64,000 bases of DNA from Rhodobacteraceae bacterium EL129 (GTDB taxonomy: Bacteria > Pseudomonadota > Alphaproteobacteria > Rhodobacterales > Rhodobacteraceae): the NCBI GenBank assembly GCA_900313005.1, contig ONZJ01000002.1, forward strand, positions 1,130,973 to 1,194,972, in the 5' to 3' direction. Position numbers and translations under genes: made by a program. The number at the start of each line of letters is the position of its first letter. The stretch's first letter is position 1. The notes under the pieces were generated by a model. The model was not told the origin of the DNA, searched no databases, and was given only the letters and a program-made list of their open reading frames with translations. This document shows positions 34,170 to 43,234 of the stretch, one piece after another.

Positions 34170-35465
34170 ATGCTGAAAGACCAAGACCGTATCTTCACCA
34201 ATCTTTATGGGATGCACGACCGCACGTTGAAAGGCGCGCAGGCCCGCGGCCATTGGGATGGCACGGCGAAGATCCTGCAAAACGGGCGGGACTGGATCGT
34301 TGATCAAATGAAGGCCTCTGGCCTGCGTGGGCGCGGCGGGGCGGGCTTCCCGACCGGTCTGAAATGGTCGTTCATGCCCAAGGAAAGCGATGGCCGTCCG
34401 GCCTATCTCGTGGTCAATGCTGACGAATCCGAGCCTGGCACCTGCAAGGACCGCGAAATCATGCGCCATGATCCGCACACGCTGGTCGAAGGTTGCCTGA
34501 TCGCCAGCTTCGCGATGAATGCGCATGCCTGCTATATCTACATCCGCGGGGAATACATCCGCGAGAAAGAAGCCCTGCAAAACGCCATTGATGAGGCCTA
34601 TGAGGCTGGGTTGATCGGCCGCAATGCCTGCAAATCCGGCTGGGATTTTGACCTGTATCTGGTGCATGGAGCAGGGGCTTATATCTGTGGTGAAGAAACC
34701 GCGCTGCTTGAAAGCCTTGAGGGCAAGAAGGGTATGCCACGCATGAAACCTCCGTTCCCGGCCGGCGCGGGGCTGTATGGCTGCCCGACCACTGTGAACA
34801 ACGTGGAATCGATTGCCGTGGTGCCCACCATCCTGCGCCGTGGTCCGGACTGGTTCGCCAGCTTCGGCAATCCCAACAATGCGGGTACCAAGATCTTTGG
34901 CATCTCGGGCCATGTGAACAACCCTTGTGTGGTTGAGGACGCGATGTCGATCTCCTTCGAGGAATTGATCGAGAAGCATTGCGGCGGCATTCGCGGCGGC
35001 TGGGACAATCTGAAAGCGGTTATTCCGGGCGGGTCCTCGGTACCATGTGTGCGCGGTGAAAACATGCGCGGTGCCACGATGGATTTTGACGGGCTACGTG
35101 AAGTTGGATCATCCTTGGGCACTGCGGCCGTCATCGTCATGGACAAAGACACCGACATCATCAAGGCGATCTGGCGGCTGTCTAAGTTCTACAAACATGA
35201 AAGCTGCGGTCAGTGTACGCCCTGCCGCGAAGGCACGGGCTGGATGATGCGGGTCATGGATCGTCTGGTCAAAGGCCAGGCCGAGGTCGAAGAAATCGAC
35301 ATGCTGCTGGATGTGACCAAGCAGGTCGAAGGACACACTATCTGTGCGTTGGGCGATGCAGCCGCCTGGCCCATCCAGGGCCTGATCAAGAACTTCCGGG
35401 ACGAGATTGAAGACCGCATCAAAGCCCAGCAAAAAGGCCGCGTCAGCGCGGTTGCGGCGGAGTGA
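34170..35465 (+). CDS. nuoF: NADH-quinone oxidoreductase subunit F
   Basis: A 431-aa flavoprotein subunit that oxidises NADH. FMN/NADH-binding segments are [15 protein letters not shown] near residue 54 and [19 protein letters not shown] near 168-186. The N3 4Fe-4S ligands are [12 protein letters not shown] near 350-361 plus the later Cys in GHTICALGD. Length and ending are normal. Confidence 0.98.
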   Translation: MLKDQDRIFTNLYGMHDRTLKGAQARGHWDGTAKILQNGRDWIVDQMKASGLRGRGGAGFPTGLKWSFMPKESDGRPAYLVVNADESEPGTCKDREIMRHDPHTLVEGCLIASFAMNAHACYIYIRGEYIREKEALQNAIDEAYEAGLIGRNACKSGWDFDLYLVHGAGAYICGEETALLESLEGKKGMPRMKPPFPAGAGLYGCPTTVNNVESIAVVPTILRRGPDWFASFGNPNNAGTKIFGISGHVNNPCVVEDAMSISFEELIEKHCGGIRGGWDNLKAVIPGGSSVPCVRGENMRGATMDFDGLREVGSSLGTAAVIVMDKDTDIIKAIWRLSKFYKHESCGQCTPCREGTGWMMRVMDRLVKGQAEVEEIDMLLDVTKQVEGHTICALGDAAAWPIQGLIKNFRDEIEDRIKAQQKGRVSAVAAE

Positions 35466-35474
35466 GGAGCTCTC

Positions 35475-35702
35475 ATGCGCAATATCTGGGACGGTTTCCT
35501 GAGTTTGCTTTGCGCAGTGGCGACCATTGTGATCTGTGGCGTGCCTGGTTGGTACGCGCATGTGGCGATCTCGAACGGATTGGCACCACAGTGGGTCTAT
35601 GTTTCGGTCTTCGGTCTGGGATTTTGCGCTGTGCTACTGACACTGTCGTTCCTGCGCAAAGCCAGCGCTGGTGTGGCCCCTTCGCGGGAGCGCAGACGAT
35701 GA
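35475..35702 (+). CDS. 75-aa membrane protein, nuo accessory
   Basis: A short protein starting MRNIWDGFLSLLCAVATIV with two membrane helices (about 5-27 and 38-60) and a basic C-terminus (RKASAGVAPSRERRR). GAGGAGCTCTC precedes the ATG. No family recognised. It sits between nuoF and a MAPEG-type gene. Confidence 0.65.
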   Translation: MRNIWDGFLSLLCAVATIVICGVPGWYAHVAISNGLAPQWVYVSVFGLGFCAVLLTLSFLRKASAGVAPSRERRR

Positions 35703-35724
35703 CACATCAGATGGAGTATTTAAG

Positions 35725-36147
35725 TTGAGCGGTTTTGCAGAATATGGACACGCGATTGTCGCCATGGCGGGGCTTGGCATGATGCAAATGGTGATGAGCC
35801 CATTGTCTGCTATGAAGAAAACTGCGTTGGGGCTTGCGCCAGGCGCGACGCCAGAACAGGACTATAGCAGTGCTACTTACCGCTGGCACAGGGCTTACAG
35901 CAATCTGGCCGAAACCGTGGGGGCATTTGTGGCCGTGACAGCGGCCTGCATTCTGGCCGGGGCGAACCCGTTCTGGGTAAACCTGCTGGCCTCGCTCTTT
36001 CTGGTGCTGCGCATCGGGCTGGCCGTGGTGCATGTAAAAGGCATCGGCAAACCGGATATGTCAGTGCGGTCGTTTACGTATGTTGCGGGCTGGGCCGTAT
36101 GTCTCATCCTCGGGGTGATGGCGATCTGCGCGGCGTTTGCCGAGTAA
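35725..36147 (+). CDS. MAPEG family membrane protein
   Basis: A 140-aa four-helix membrane protein resembling the MAPEG superfamily: a polar segment with YRWHRAYSNLAETVGAFVAV (the conserved R-x2-R-x2-N-x2-E type motif after helix 1) followed by three helices and FVFL-like LVLRIGLAVVHVKG. The likely start is TTG 35725, eight bases after GGAG; upstream in-frame ATGs overlap the previous gene. Eukaryotic and bacterial MAPEG proteins include glutathione-dependent enzymes; its role in a complex I operon is unknown. Confidence 0.75.
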   Translation: MSGFAEYGHAIVAMAGLGMMQMVMSPLSAMKKTALGLAPGATPEQDYSSATYRWHRAYSNLAETVGAFVAVTAACILAGANPFWVNLLASLFLVLRIGLAVVHVKGIGKPDMSVRSFTYVAGWAVCLILGVMAICAAFAE

Positions 36148-36153
36148 TAGGGA

Positions 36154-36507
36154 ATGAATAAGACGATGATGATATCGCGGAACCTGACACTTGGCCTGAT
36201 CACCGTTGTGATGTTGGCTGGCTGCACCGAACGCGCCAAGCGGGTCTATTTTGACGGCAAGCATTTCCCGACGCGGGAAAAGGCGGTCAGCAAGGAAGAA
36301 CGTGATCGTTTTGTCGTCACCGTCCGCCGTGTGGATCAGGGGCTTGATCCTGCCCGCGAGGCCGGTCGCCATGGCGGTTCGCGCTATTGCATCAAAAACT
36401 TCGGAACCAGCGAAATTGAATGGGCCAGCGGACCAGATGATCCGGCAGAAACGCTGCAGGTTTCCAATTCCACACTGACGTTAACGGGACGGTGTATCAC
36501 TTGGTGA
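36154..36507 (+). CDS. Small predicted lipoprotein, nuo accessory
   Basis: A 117-aa protein with signal sequence and lipobox (LITVVMLAGC, Cys24), followed by a basic, Arg-rich domain (DRFVVTVRRVDQG) with two more Cys (SRYCIKNFG, GRCITW at the end), probably one periplasmic disulfide. It starts six bases after the MAPEG gene. I do not recognise the family. Confidence 0.72.
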   Translation: MNKTMMISRNLTLGLITVVMLAGCTERAKRVYFDGKHFPTREKAVSKEERDRFVVTVRRVDQGLDPAREAGRHGGSRYCIKNFGTSEIEWASGPDDPAETLQVSNSTLTLTGRCITW

Positions 36508-36632
36508 AATATCTCCATATATCAGGTGCTTGCGGTGATGTTATTGCATATCATCAACTGCAAAACCCATGTCATGCAGGCCGGGGCGTATCACATGCGC
36601 GCCCGCGCGCCCGCATGAACAGGAGAAATGCT

Positions 36633-37037
36633 ATGCGTATGATTAAACCACTGGTTCTGGCCACTGCTTTTGGTGTTGGTCTGTCGACGGCGGCCTCGGC
36701 CGGTCTGAAAGAAGAAAAAGACCTGAACGACGGTCTGCTGGTGGCGGCCGTTGCCGAGAAGATCCAGCGTGAATGCCGCACCATTGGCGCGCGCATGTTC
36801 AAGGCACGCAAATTTGCCAATACATTGAAAGATCAGGCCGAAAGCCGCGGCTATACGATGGCCGAGATCGAAGCCTATGTGGACGACAGCGACGAGAAAC
36901 GCGCCATGCGCGAACGCCGCAACGCCTATATGAAATCCAAAGGGGCCAGCAATCTGGACCCGGACAGCCTCTGTGTGCTTGGGCACGCCGAGATCAAGAA
37001 GAACAGCCAGATTGGCCAACTGCTAAGAGCAAAGTGA
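36633..37037 (+). CDS. DUF5333-like secreted protein
   Basis: A 134-aa protein with a Sec signal peptide (ATAFGVGLSTAASA) and a mature helical, highly charged domain: LKEEKDLNDGLLVAAVAEKIQ, Cys in QRECRTIGAR and SLCVLGHAE, and YTMAEIEAYVDD. It matches my memory of DUF5333, a family encoded within Rhodobacteraceae nuo operons. AGGAG lies seven bases before ATG 36633. It is predicted periplasmic, so it could only touch the P-side of complex I. A 125-base gap precedes it. Confidence 0.75.
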   Translation: MRMIKPLVLATAFGVGLSTAASAGLKEEKDLNDGLLVAAVAEKIQRECRTIGARMFKARKFANTLKDQAESRGYTMAEIEAYVDDSDEKRAMRERRNAYMKSKGASNLDPDSLCVLGHAEIKKNSQIGQLLRAK

Positions 37038-37043
37038 TGCACC

Positions 37044-39056
37044 ATGTCTGATACCCGCACAATCATCATTGATGACCAGGAAGTTGAGGTGGATGGGGCC
37101 ATGACCCTCATCCAGGCTTGCGAGCAGGCGGGGATCGAAATACCGCGCTTTTGTTATCATGAGCGTCTGTCGATTGCGGGCAACTGCCGGATGTGTCTGG
37201 TAGAAGTCGTTGGGGGGCCGCCGAAACCTGCGGCCTCCTGTGCCATGCAGGTGCGTGATCTGCGGCCCGGGCCTGAAGGCCAGCCGCCGGTGGTGAAAAC
37301 CAACTCGCCCATGGTCAAGAAAGCCCGCGAGGGCGTGATGGAATTTCTGCTGATCAACCATCCCTTGGATTGCCCGATTTGCGATCAGGGCGGCGAATGC
37401 GATTTGCAAGACCAGGCAATGGCTTACGGTGTGGACTTCAGTCGGTTCCGCGAACCCAAACGTGCCGTGGATGATCTGGATCTGGGGCCACTGGTGGAAA
37501 CCCATATGACCCGCTGCATTTCCTGCACGCGCTGTGTACGCTTCACAACCGAAGTCGCAGGCATCACCCAGATGGGCCAAACCGGCCGGGGTGAAGATAG
37601 CGAGATCACCAGTTACCTGGGCGAAACGCTCGACAGCAATCTGCAGGGCAACATCATTGATCTGTGCCCCGTGGGGGCGCTGGTGTCGAAGCCCTATGCG
37701 TTTACTGCGCGCCCGTGGGAGCTGACCAAGACCGAAACCATTGATGTGATGGACGCGCTTGGCTCGAATATCCGGGTGGATTGCAAGGGCCGCGAAGTGA
37801 TGCGCATCCTGCCGCGCAACCACGACGGTGTGAACGAGGAATGGATTTCCGACAAAACCCGTTTCGTCTGGGATGGCTTGCGGCGTCAGCGTCTGGACAA
37901 GCCTTACGTCCGCGAAAACGGCAAATTGCGCCCTGCCAGCTGGGGCGAGGCGCTTGGCAAAGCGGCTGAGGCGATCAAATCCGCCAAGAAACTGACCGGG
38001 CTGGTCGGGGATCTGGTGCCGACCGAAGCGGCTTTTGCGCTTAAACAACTGGTCGAGGGGCAGGGCGGGCAGGTCGAATGCCGCGTAGACGGCGCACATC
38101 TGGTGCCAGGCAACCGCTCGGCCTACGTGGGCAATGCCGCGATTGAGGACATTGACACCGCCACCCATATCTATCTGGTGGGCACTGACCCGTCGGTTGA
38201 AGCCCCTGTGTTGAATGCGCGCATTCGCAAGGCCTGGCTGAACGGTGCCGAGGTGACCCATGTCGGGCAACCTGCCAATCTGAGCTACGACGTCAACTAC
38301 ACGGGGTCCGGCAATCGGTTCCTGATGCGCCTGCTGCGCGATGCGCCAGCCCAAGAGGGGGCATTGGTGATCCTGGGGCAGGGTGCGCTTTGTGGCGCGA
38401 CCGCCGATGGCGCCTTGAGTACCACCATGCGTCTGGCCGAGAAAACCGGTGGCAAAATGCTGGTGTTGCACACAGCGGCAGGCCGTGTCGGTGCGATGGA
38501 CGCCGGATGCACCACCGACGGCGGCATGACCGCTGCGCTAGACGGTGCGGATGTGATTTACAACCTCGGCTCGGATGAGACACCTATCGCTGACGGTACG
38601 TTTGTCATTTACCAGGGCAGCCACGGCGATCGGGGCGCGCACCGCGCGGATGTGATCCTGCCGGGGGCCGCTTATACCGAAGAGCAGGGATTGTTCGTGA
38701 ACACCGAAGGCCGCCCACAATTGGCGCTGCGCGCGGGGCATCCCCCCGGCGAGGCTAAGGAAAACTGGGCGATCTTGCGGGCGCTGTCTGGTGAGTTGGA
38801 GGCCGCACTGCCCTTCGACAATCTGGCACAGCTGCGTCAGGCCTTGGTCGCTGTCGCACCACATCTGGCCCAGATCGACGTCGTGCCAGAAAATGAATGG
38901 ACGTTGGTGCCCGAGGTGGAATTGGGCGGGGCGCATATGGGCGGGGGGATCACAGATTTCTACCTGACCAACCCGATTGCCCGTGCCAGCGAGCTGATGG
39001 CCGAGCTGAGTGCTGCGGCGCAGGCGCGGGCCTCGCAACAGGTTGCGGCTGAATAA
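37044..39056 (+). CDS. nuoG: NADH-quinone oxidoreductase subunit G
   Basis: A 670-aa iron-sulfur subunit. N1b ligands are C37, C48, C51 and C66; N5 is the His/Cys motif in [16 protein letters not shown]4 is CISCTRC plus the later Cys in IDLCPVGAL. The C-terminal two thirds are a degenerate molybdopterin oxidoreductase-like domain. Length fits the short alphaproteobacterial/mitochondrial form (E. coli is about 908 aa). No extra N7 motif was seen. Confidence 0.97.
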   Translation: MSDTRTIIIDDQEVEVDGAMTLIQACEQAGIEIPRFCYHERLSIAGNCRMCLVEVVGGPPKPAASCAMQVRDLRPGPEGQPPVVKTNSPMVKKAREGVMEFLLINHPLDCPICDQGGECDLQDQAMAYGVDFSRFREPKRAVDDLDLGPLVETHMTRCISCTRCVRFTTEVAGITQMGQTGRGEDSEITSYLGETLDSNLQGNIIDLCPVGALVSKPYAFTARPWELTKTETIDVMDALGSNIRVDCKGREVMRILPRNHDGVNEEWISDKTRFVWDGLRRQRLDKPYVRENGKLRPASWGEALGKAAEAIKSAKKLTGLVGDLVPTEAAFALKQLVEGQGGQVECRVDGAHLVPGNRSAYVGNAAIEDIDTATHIYLVGTDPSVEAPVLNARIRKAWLNGAEVTHVGQPANLSYDVNYTGSGNRFLMRLLRDAPAQEGALVILGQGALCGATADGALSTTMRLAEKTGGKMLVLHTAAGRVGAMDAGCTTDGGMTAALDGADVIYNLGSDETPIADGTFVIYQGSHGDRGAHRADVILPGAAYTEEQGLFVNTEGRPQLALRAGHPPGEAKENWAILRALSGELEAALPFDNLAQLRQALVAVAPHLAQIDVVPENEWTLVPEVELGGAHMGGGITDFYLTNPIARASELMAELSAAAQARASQQVAAE

Positions 39057-39466
39057 TGAAACAGGCGGGGCGCATAGCTCTGACGGCGGCCTCTGGCGGT
39101 GTCGTGGTCGTTCTGGGCGGGTGCCAACCTGCCGAAACGCCCGATGCCGCGCGGTTCGAACCGGAATACCGCGGGATCGAGACGGGATTGCTGGATGGTG
39201 ATCTGGTCAATTTCCGGGTTGAGATGACCGGCGCGCGCAACAATGAAGATGTGGCGACCTATGCCCGCTGTGCCGCCGCACAATATACGCTGATCCGGGG
39301 ATACGGTTTTGCCCGACATTTGCGCACCTCAGTGACGGAACAGGGTGGCATCTGGCGCGGGGATGCGATTTATACGATCTCGCCGGACTTGCCCGACGGG
39401 CTAAAAACAATCGACGCAGAAGTCGTCGCCGCCGATTGCGCGGAAAACGGAATACCGATGGTATGA
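39056..39466 (+). CDS. Predicted lipoprotein, nuo accessory
   Basis: A 136-aa protein with a membrane or signal segment ([10 protein letters not shown], lipobox Cys23) and a soluble domain with two Cys ([18 protein letters not shown]). It overlaps the nuoG stop by one base and lies eight bases before nuoH. This is the third lipoprotein-type gene in the operon. Function unknown. Confidence 0.72.
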   Translation: MKQAGRIALTAASGGVVVVLGGCQPAETPDAARFEPEYRGIETGLLDGDLVNFRVEMTGARNNEDVATYARCAAAQYTLIRGYGFARHLRTSVTEQGGIWRGDAIYTISPDLPDGLKTIDAEVVAADCAENGIPMV

Positions 39467-39473
39467 GGGACTG

Positions 39474-40511
39474 ATGGCCGAATTCTTTACAACCCCGCTG
39501 GGGACCTTCGTGATCATCCTGGCACAGTGTTTGGCTGTGCTGGGCTTTGTCATGATCAGCTTGCTGTTCCTCGTCTACGGCGACCGCAAAATCTGGGCCG
39601 CCGTTCAGATGCGCCGCGGCCCAAACGTTGTGGGCACCTTCGGCCTGCTGCAATCCGTGGCAGATGCCTTGAAATACGTGGTCAAAGAGGTGGTCGTGCC
39701 CGCAGGGGCCGACAAGCCGGTGTTCATGCTGGCCCCGATGACCAGCTTTGTTCTGGCGGTGATCGCCTGGGCGGTGATCCCGTTCAATGATGGCTGGGTG
39801 GTCAGTGATATCAACGTCGCCATTCTGTATGTCTTTGCGATGTCCTCTTTGGAGGTTTACGGCGTGATCATGGGCGGCTGGGCCTCGAACTCGAAGTATC
39901 CGTTCCTCGGCTCGCTCCGCTCGGCGGCGCAGATGATCTCTTATGAGGTCTCAATTGGCCTTATTATCATCGGTGTCATTATCTCAACCGGTTCTTTGAA
40001 CTTTGGCGATATCGTTGCCGCCCAAGACACCGCCTATGGCTTTTTCGGCTGGTACTGGTTGCCTCACTTCCCGATGGTCTTCTTGTTCTTCATCTCGTGC
40101 CTTGCGGAAACCAACCGTCCGCCGTTCGACTTGCCCGAGGCGGAATCGGAACTGGTGGCCGGATATCAGGTGGAATATTCCTCAACCCCGTTCCTGCTGT
40201 TCATGGCGGGTGAATACATCGCCATCTTCCTGATGTGCGCGCTGACATCGCTGCTGTTCTTCGGCGGCTGGCTGTCGCCCATTCCAGGTATCCCGGACGG
40301 GGTGTTCTGGATGATCTCGAAAATGGCGTTCTTCTTCTTCATCTTCGCGATGGTGAAGGCAATCACACCGCGCTATCGCTATGATCAGCTGATGCGCATT
40401 GGCTGGAAGGTGTTCCTGCCGTTGTCACTGGCCTGGGTCGTGATCGTGTCCTTCCTGGCCAAGTTCGAAGTGCTGGGCGGCTTCTGGGCCCGCTGGGCAG
40501 TGGGGGGCTGA
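39474..40511 (+). CDS. nuoH: NADH-quinone oxidoreductase subunit H
   Basis: A 345-aa membrane subunit (ND1) with eight helices that forms the quinone tunnel entrance. It contains [19 protein letters not shown] near residue 40, [17 protein letters not shown] near 145, and [21 protein letters not shown] near 205-225, all diagnostic. Confidence 0.98.
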   Translation: MAEFFTTPLGTFVIILAQCLAVLGFVMISLLFLVYGDRKIWAAVQMRRGPNVVGTFGLLQSVADALKYVVKEVVVPAGADKPVFMLAPMTSFVLAVIAWAVIPFNDGWVVSDINVAILYVFAMSSLEVYGVIMGGWASNSKYPFLGSLRSAAQMISYEVSIGLIIIGVIISTGSLNFGDIVAAQDTAYGFFGWYWLPHFPMVFLFFISCLAETNRPPFDLPEAESELVAGYQVEYSSTPFLLFMAGEYIAIFLMCALTSLLFFGGWLSPIPGIPDGVFWMISKMAFFFFIFAMVKAITPRYRYDQLMRIGWKVFLPLSLAWVVIVSFLAKFEVLGGFWARWAVGG

Positions 40512-40518
40512 TCGTACA

Positions 40519-41277
40519 ATGGGTGTAAGTTTCGTTCTCTTTGACAGGCTGGCAGAGTTGTCGACCCGGTTTACGCCGAAGGGTCGGACATTGATGCTGG
40601 GCCGTCAGGGATTCGAAATCCAAGGCCGGTTCAGGCGCAGATATGAGGCCACACTGCGAGCCTATGGCTACGACACTCCGATTGACGATTTTCTGCAGGG
40701 TGATGGATATTCCGAAACCATGATGCAGCGCCTTGGATTTGGTGAGATCGAGACGATGGATTTCTCAGCCTATGAGGGCGCGAATGTGATTCATGACCTC
40801 AACAAGCTGCCCGCCAAAAAACTACAGGGCAAGTTTGACTTCATCTTTGATGGCGGCACGATCGAGCATGTGTTCAACGTGCCAAACGCGCTGGAAAGCA
40901 TCTTTCGTATGCTGAAACCGGGGGGGCGTTTCGTTTCGGCAAATGGCTTTAACGGTTGGCACAATCACGGCATGTATCAATTCACGCCGGAATTGGTCTG
41001 GACCTTCTGGCGCCGGGCCTGCAATTGCAACGTGATCGACTGCCGTGCCTTGCCGGCCCTGCCCACGACGAAGTATCCCGCACTGGCTTTTTCCGACCCG
41101 GCTGAAACCGGGCATCGCCTGAAGCTGCGCGGCAAGATCGGACCGGGGCGGACGTATCTGTATTATGAGGTCGAAAAGACCTCGGACTCGCATTTGCCGG
41201 ATTTCGCATTGCAGAGTGATTATGAGACAAAGTGGCAAGGCCACGAGAACGCCGGGCAGACCCGGCTGGAAGCGTAA
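40519..41277 (+). CDS. SAM-dependent methyltransferase-like protein
   Basis: A 252-aa protein with a class I methyltransferase-like core: FDFIFDGGTIEHVFNVPNAL near residue 110 and MLKPGGRFVSANGFN near 133. The preceding motif I glycine loop is poorly conserved, so SAM binding is uncertain. It lies between nuoH and nuoI (7 and 12 bases away) and shares their transcript. Complex I subunits can be methylated by assembly factors (for example NDUFAF7 on NDUFS2), which gives a testable idea, but this protein shows no specific link to that family. Confidence 0.7.
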   Translation: MGVSFVLFDRLAELSTRFTPKGRTLMLGRQGFEIQGRFRRRYEATLRAYGYDTPIDDFLQGDGYSETMMQRLGFGEIETMDFSAYEGANVIHDLNKLPAKKLQGKFDFIFDGGTIEHVFNVPNALESIFRMLKPGGRFVSANGFNGWHNHGMYQFTPELVWTFWRRACNCNVIDCRALPALPTTKYPALAFSDPAETGHRLKLRGKIGPGRTYLYYEVEKTSDSHLPDFALQSDYETKWQGHENAGQTRLEA

Positions 41278-41289
41278 GGAACCAGGACC

Positions 41290-41784
41290 ATGGCCAACAT
41301 AGATTATGGACGCGCAGCGGGCTACTTTCTGCTCAAGGATTTCTTCGTCGGCTTCAAGTTGGGGCTGAAGTATTTCTTTGCCCCCAAGGCCACGCTAAAC
41401 TATCCGCACGAGAAGGGGCCTCTGTCGCCTCGGTTCCGGGGGGAGCACGCCCTGCGCCGCTATCCCAATGGTGAGGAACGCTGCATCGCCTGCAAACTCT
41501 GCGAAGCGGTCTGCCCCGCTCAGGCGATCACCATTGATGCAGAACCCCGCGACGATGGCAGCCGCCGGACCACACGCTATGACATCGACATGACTAAATG
41601 CATCTACTGCGGTTTCTGCCAAGAGGCCTGCCCGGTGGATGCGATCGTTGAGGGCCCGAACTTCGAGTTCGCCACCGAAACCCGTGAAGAGCTGTTCTAC
41701 GACAAGGCCAAACTGCTGGAGAACGGCGACCGCTGGGAAGCCGAGATCGCCCGCAACCTGGAAATGGATGCACCCTACAGATGA
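41290..41784 (+). CDS. nuoI: NADH-quinone oxidoreductase subunit I
   Basis: A 164-aa subunit with two 4Fe-4S ferredoxin motifs: C65-x2-C68-x2-C71-x3-C75-P and C104-x2-C107-x2-C110-x3-C114-P (clusters N6a and N6b). An amphipathic N-terminus ([13 protein letters not shown]) docks on the membrane arm. Its stop overlaps the start of the next gene. Confidence 0.98.
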   Translation: MANIDYGRAAGYFLLKDFFVGFKLGLKYFFAPKATLNYPHEKGPLSPRFRGEHALRRYPNGEERCIACKLCEAVCPAQAITIDAEPRDDGSRRTTRYDIDMTKCIYCGFCQEACPVDAIVEGPNFEFATETREELFYDKAKLLENGDRWEAEIARNLEMDAPYR

Positions 41785-42194
41785 CCGACCCAACCAACCC
41801 CTTTGAAGCCATGATGCGGCAGGCGCAGGAGATGGCGAAATCCATGAACCCTGCGCTAGAGAGCTTCTCCCCGAAAGGGTTTGAGGCGCTCTGGCCGACC
41901 ATGCCGAAGGAATTCATGGAAATGTCCTTTGGCAAGGGGTTGAACAAGGACGGTCTGGATGCCAAGACGCGGCTGTTGATCACCCTGTGCGGCCTGACGA
42001 TGCAGGGCGCGCAGAACGAGACACAGATGCGCATGACCGTGCGCCACGCGCTTGAAGCAGGGGCCACCAAGGATGAGATTGCCGAGAGCATCGGAATGAT
42101 GTCGATGTTCGCTGGTATCCCCGCCATGACCCGTGCCATGGAATTTGCGCGCGACGTGCTGGATGAGGGCAAGGAAAAGGACGAAACATCATGA
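41781..42194 (+). CDS. Carboxymuconolactone decarboxylase-like protein
   Basis: A 137-aa helical protein with the AhpD/CMD fold signature [39 protein letters not shown], but with only one Cys, so the redox CxxC of AhpD-type members is missing. Four-base overlaps join it to nuoI and nuoJ. Non-redox CMD proteins are diverse; no link to complex I is known to me. Confidence 0.8.
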   Translation: MTDPTNPFEAMMRQAQEMAKSMNPALESFSPKGFEALWPTMPKEFMEMSFGKGLNKDGLDAKTRLLITLCGLTMQGAQNETQMRMTVRHALEAGATKDEIAESIGMMSMFAGIPAMTRAMEFARDVLDEGKEKDETS

Positions 42195-42799
42195 CCATAG
42201 CTGCATTGGCCTTTTACCTCTTTGCGATTTCTGCCCTTGTGGGTGGGCTGTTCACCGTGATCAGCCGCAACCCGGTGCACTCGGTGCTCTGGCTGATCCT
42301 CGCCTTTATCAGCTCGGCAGGGCTGTTCGTGCTGTTGGGCGCAGAATTTGTCGCCATGCTGCTGATCATTGTCTACGTGGGGGCGGTCATGGTGCTGTTC
42401 CTCTTCGTGGTGATGATGCTCGACGTGGATTTTGCCGAACTGAAGGCCGAGATGGCCAAATACATGCCGCTGGCCCTGCTGATCGGGGTGATTATCCTGA
42501 TGCAGTTTGGCATGGCGTTTGGCACATGGGAGGTGTCCGAGGGCGCGCAAGCAGCCCGCGATGCTGTGGCACCTGCGGATGTGAGCAACACCAAGGCGCT
42601 GGGGCTTTTGCTTTATGACAAGTACTTCCTGCTGTTCCAGCTGGCGGGTTTGATCCTGCTGGTAGCCATGATGGGTGCCATCATGCTGACCCTGCGCCAC
42701 CGCACGGATATCAAACGCCAGAACGTGCTGGCCCAGATGTACCGCGACCCGGCCAAGGCGATGGAACTGAAAGACGTCAAGCCAGGGCAGGGGCTGTAA
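42191..42799 (+). CDS. nuoJ: NADH-quinone oxidoreductase subunit J
   Basis: A 202-aa membrane subunit (ND6) with five helices. It contains [43 protein letters not shown] (the pi-bulge helix), and ends in a soluble Lys/Asp tail. A 125-base gap with a palindromic element follows it. Confidence 0.97.
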   Translation: MTIAALAFYLFAISALVGGLFTVISRNPVHSVLWLILAFISSAGLFVLLGAEFVAMLLIIVYVGAVMVLFLFVVMMLDVDFAELKAEMAKYMPLALLIGVIILMQFGMAFGTWEVSEGAQAARDAVAPADVSNTKALGLLLYDKYFLLFQLAGLILLVAMMGAIMLTLRHRTDIKRQNVLAQMYRDPAKAMELKDVKPGQGL

Positions 42800-42807
42800 G
42801 CGATCGG

Positions 42808-42826
42808 TCCCGGGCCTGACCCGGGA
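42808..42826. repeat. Palindromic REP-like element between nuoJ and nuoK
   Basis: TCCCGGG-CCTGA-CCCGGGA is a perfect 7-bp stem with a 5-base loop. Downstream the sequence AGCCCCGGATCAAG (about 42858-42871) has the look of a second, decayed copy of this GC-rich palindrome type, which is common between genes in alphaproteobacteria. It may be a mobile palindromic repeat and could also act as an mRNA processing site. Confidence 0.55.
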
Positions 42827-42924
42827 TCTCCTGGTCCATTGACCGGGAATACCAAGGAGCCCCGGATCAAGTTTCAGGGCACTAAAAGACAACAATATCG
42901 GGGCAATCCCGGAGGGACGACGAC

Positions 42925-43230
42925 ATGATAGGAATTGAACATTACCTGACAGTGGCCGCCGCGCTATTTGTCATCGGGATATTCGGGCTCTTCCTGAACC
43001 GGAAGAATATCATCATCCTTCTAATGTCGATCGAGCTGATGCTCTTGGCGGTCAATATCAATCTCGTGGCCTTTTCCAGCTTCGCGGGCGATCTGGTGGG
43101 GCAGGTCTTTACCCTCTTTGTGCTGACGGTTGCTGCTGCTGAGGCAGCGATTGGCCTCGCGATCCTTGTCTGCTTCTTCCGAAACCGCGGGACCATCGCG
43201 GTGGAAGATGTCAATGTGATGAAAGGCTGA
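42925..43230 (+). CDS. nuoK: NADH-quinone oxidoreductase subunit K
   Basis: A 101-aa membrane subunit (ND4L) with three helices; conserved [20 protein letters not shown] with the proton-path Glu residues and [34 protein letters not shown] supplies a strong ribosome-binding site. First gene after the palindromic gap. Confidence 0.97.
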   Translation: MIGIEHYLTVAAALFVIGIFGLFLNRKNIIILLMSIELMLLAVNINLVAFSSFAGDLVGQVFTLFVLTVAAAEAAIGLAILVCFFRNRGTIAVEDVNVMKG

Positions 43231-43234
43231 TCTG

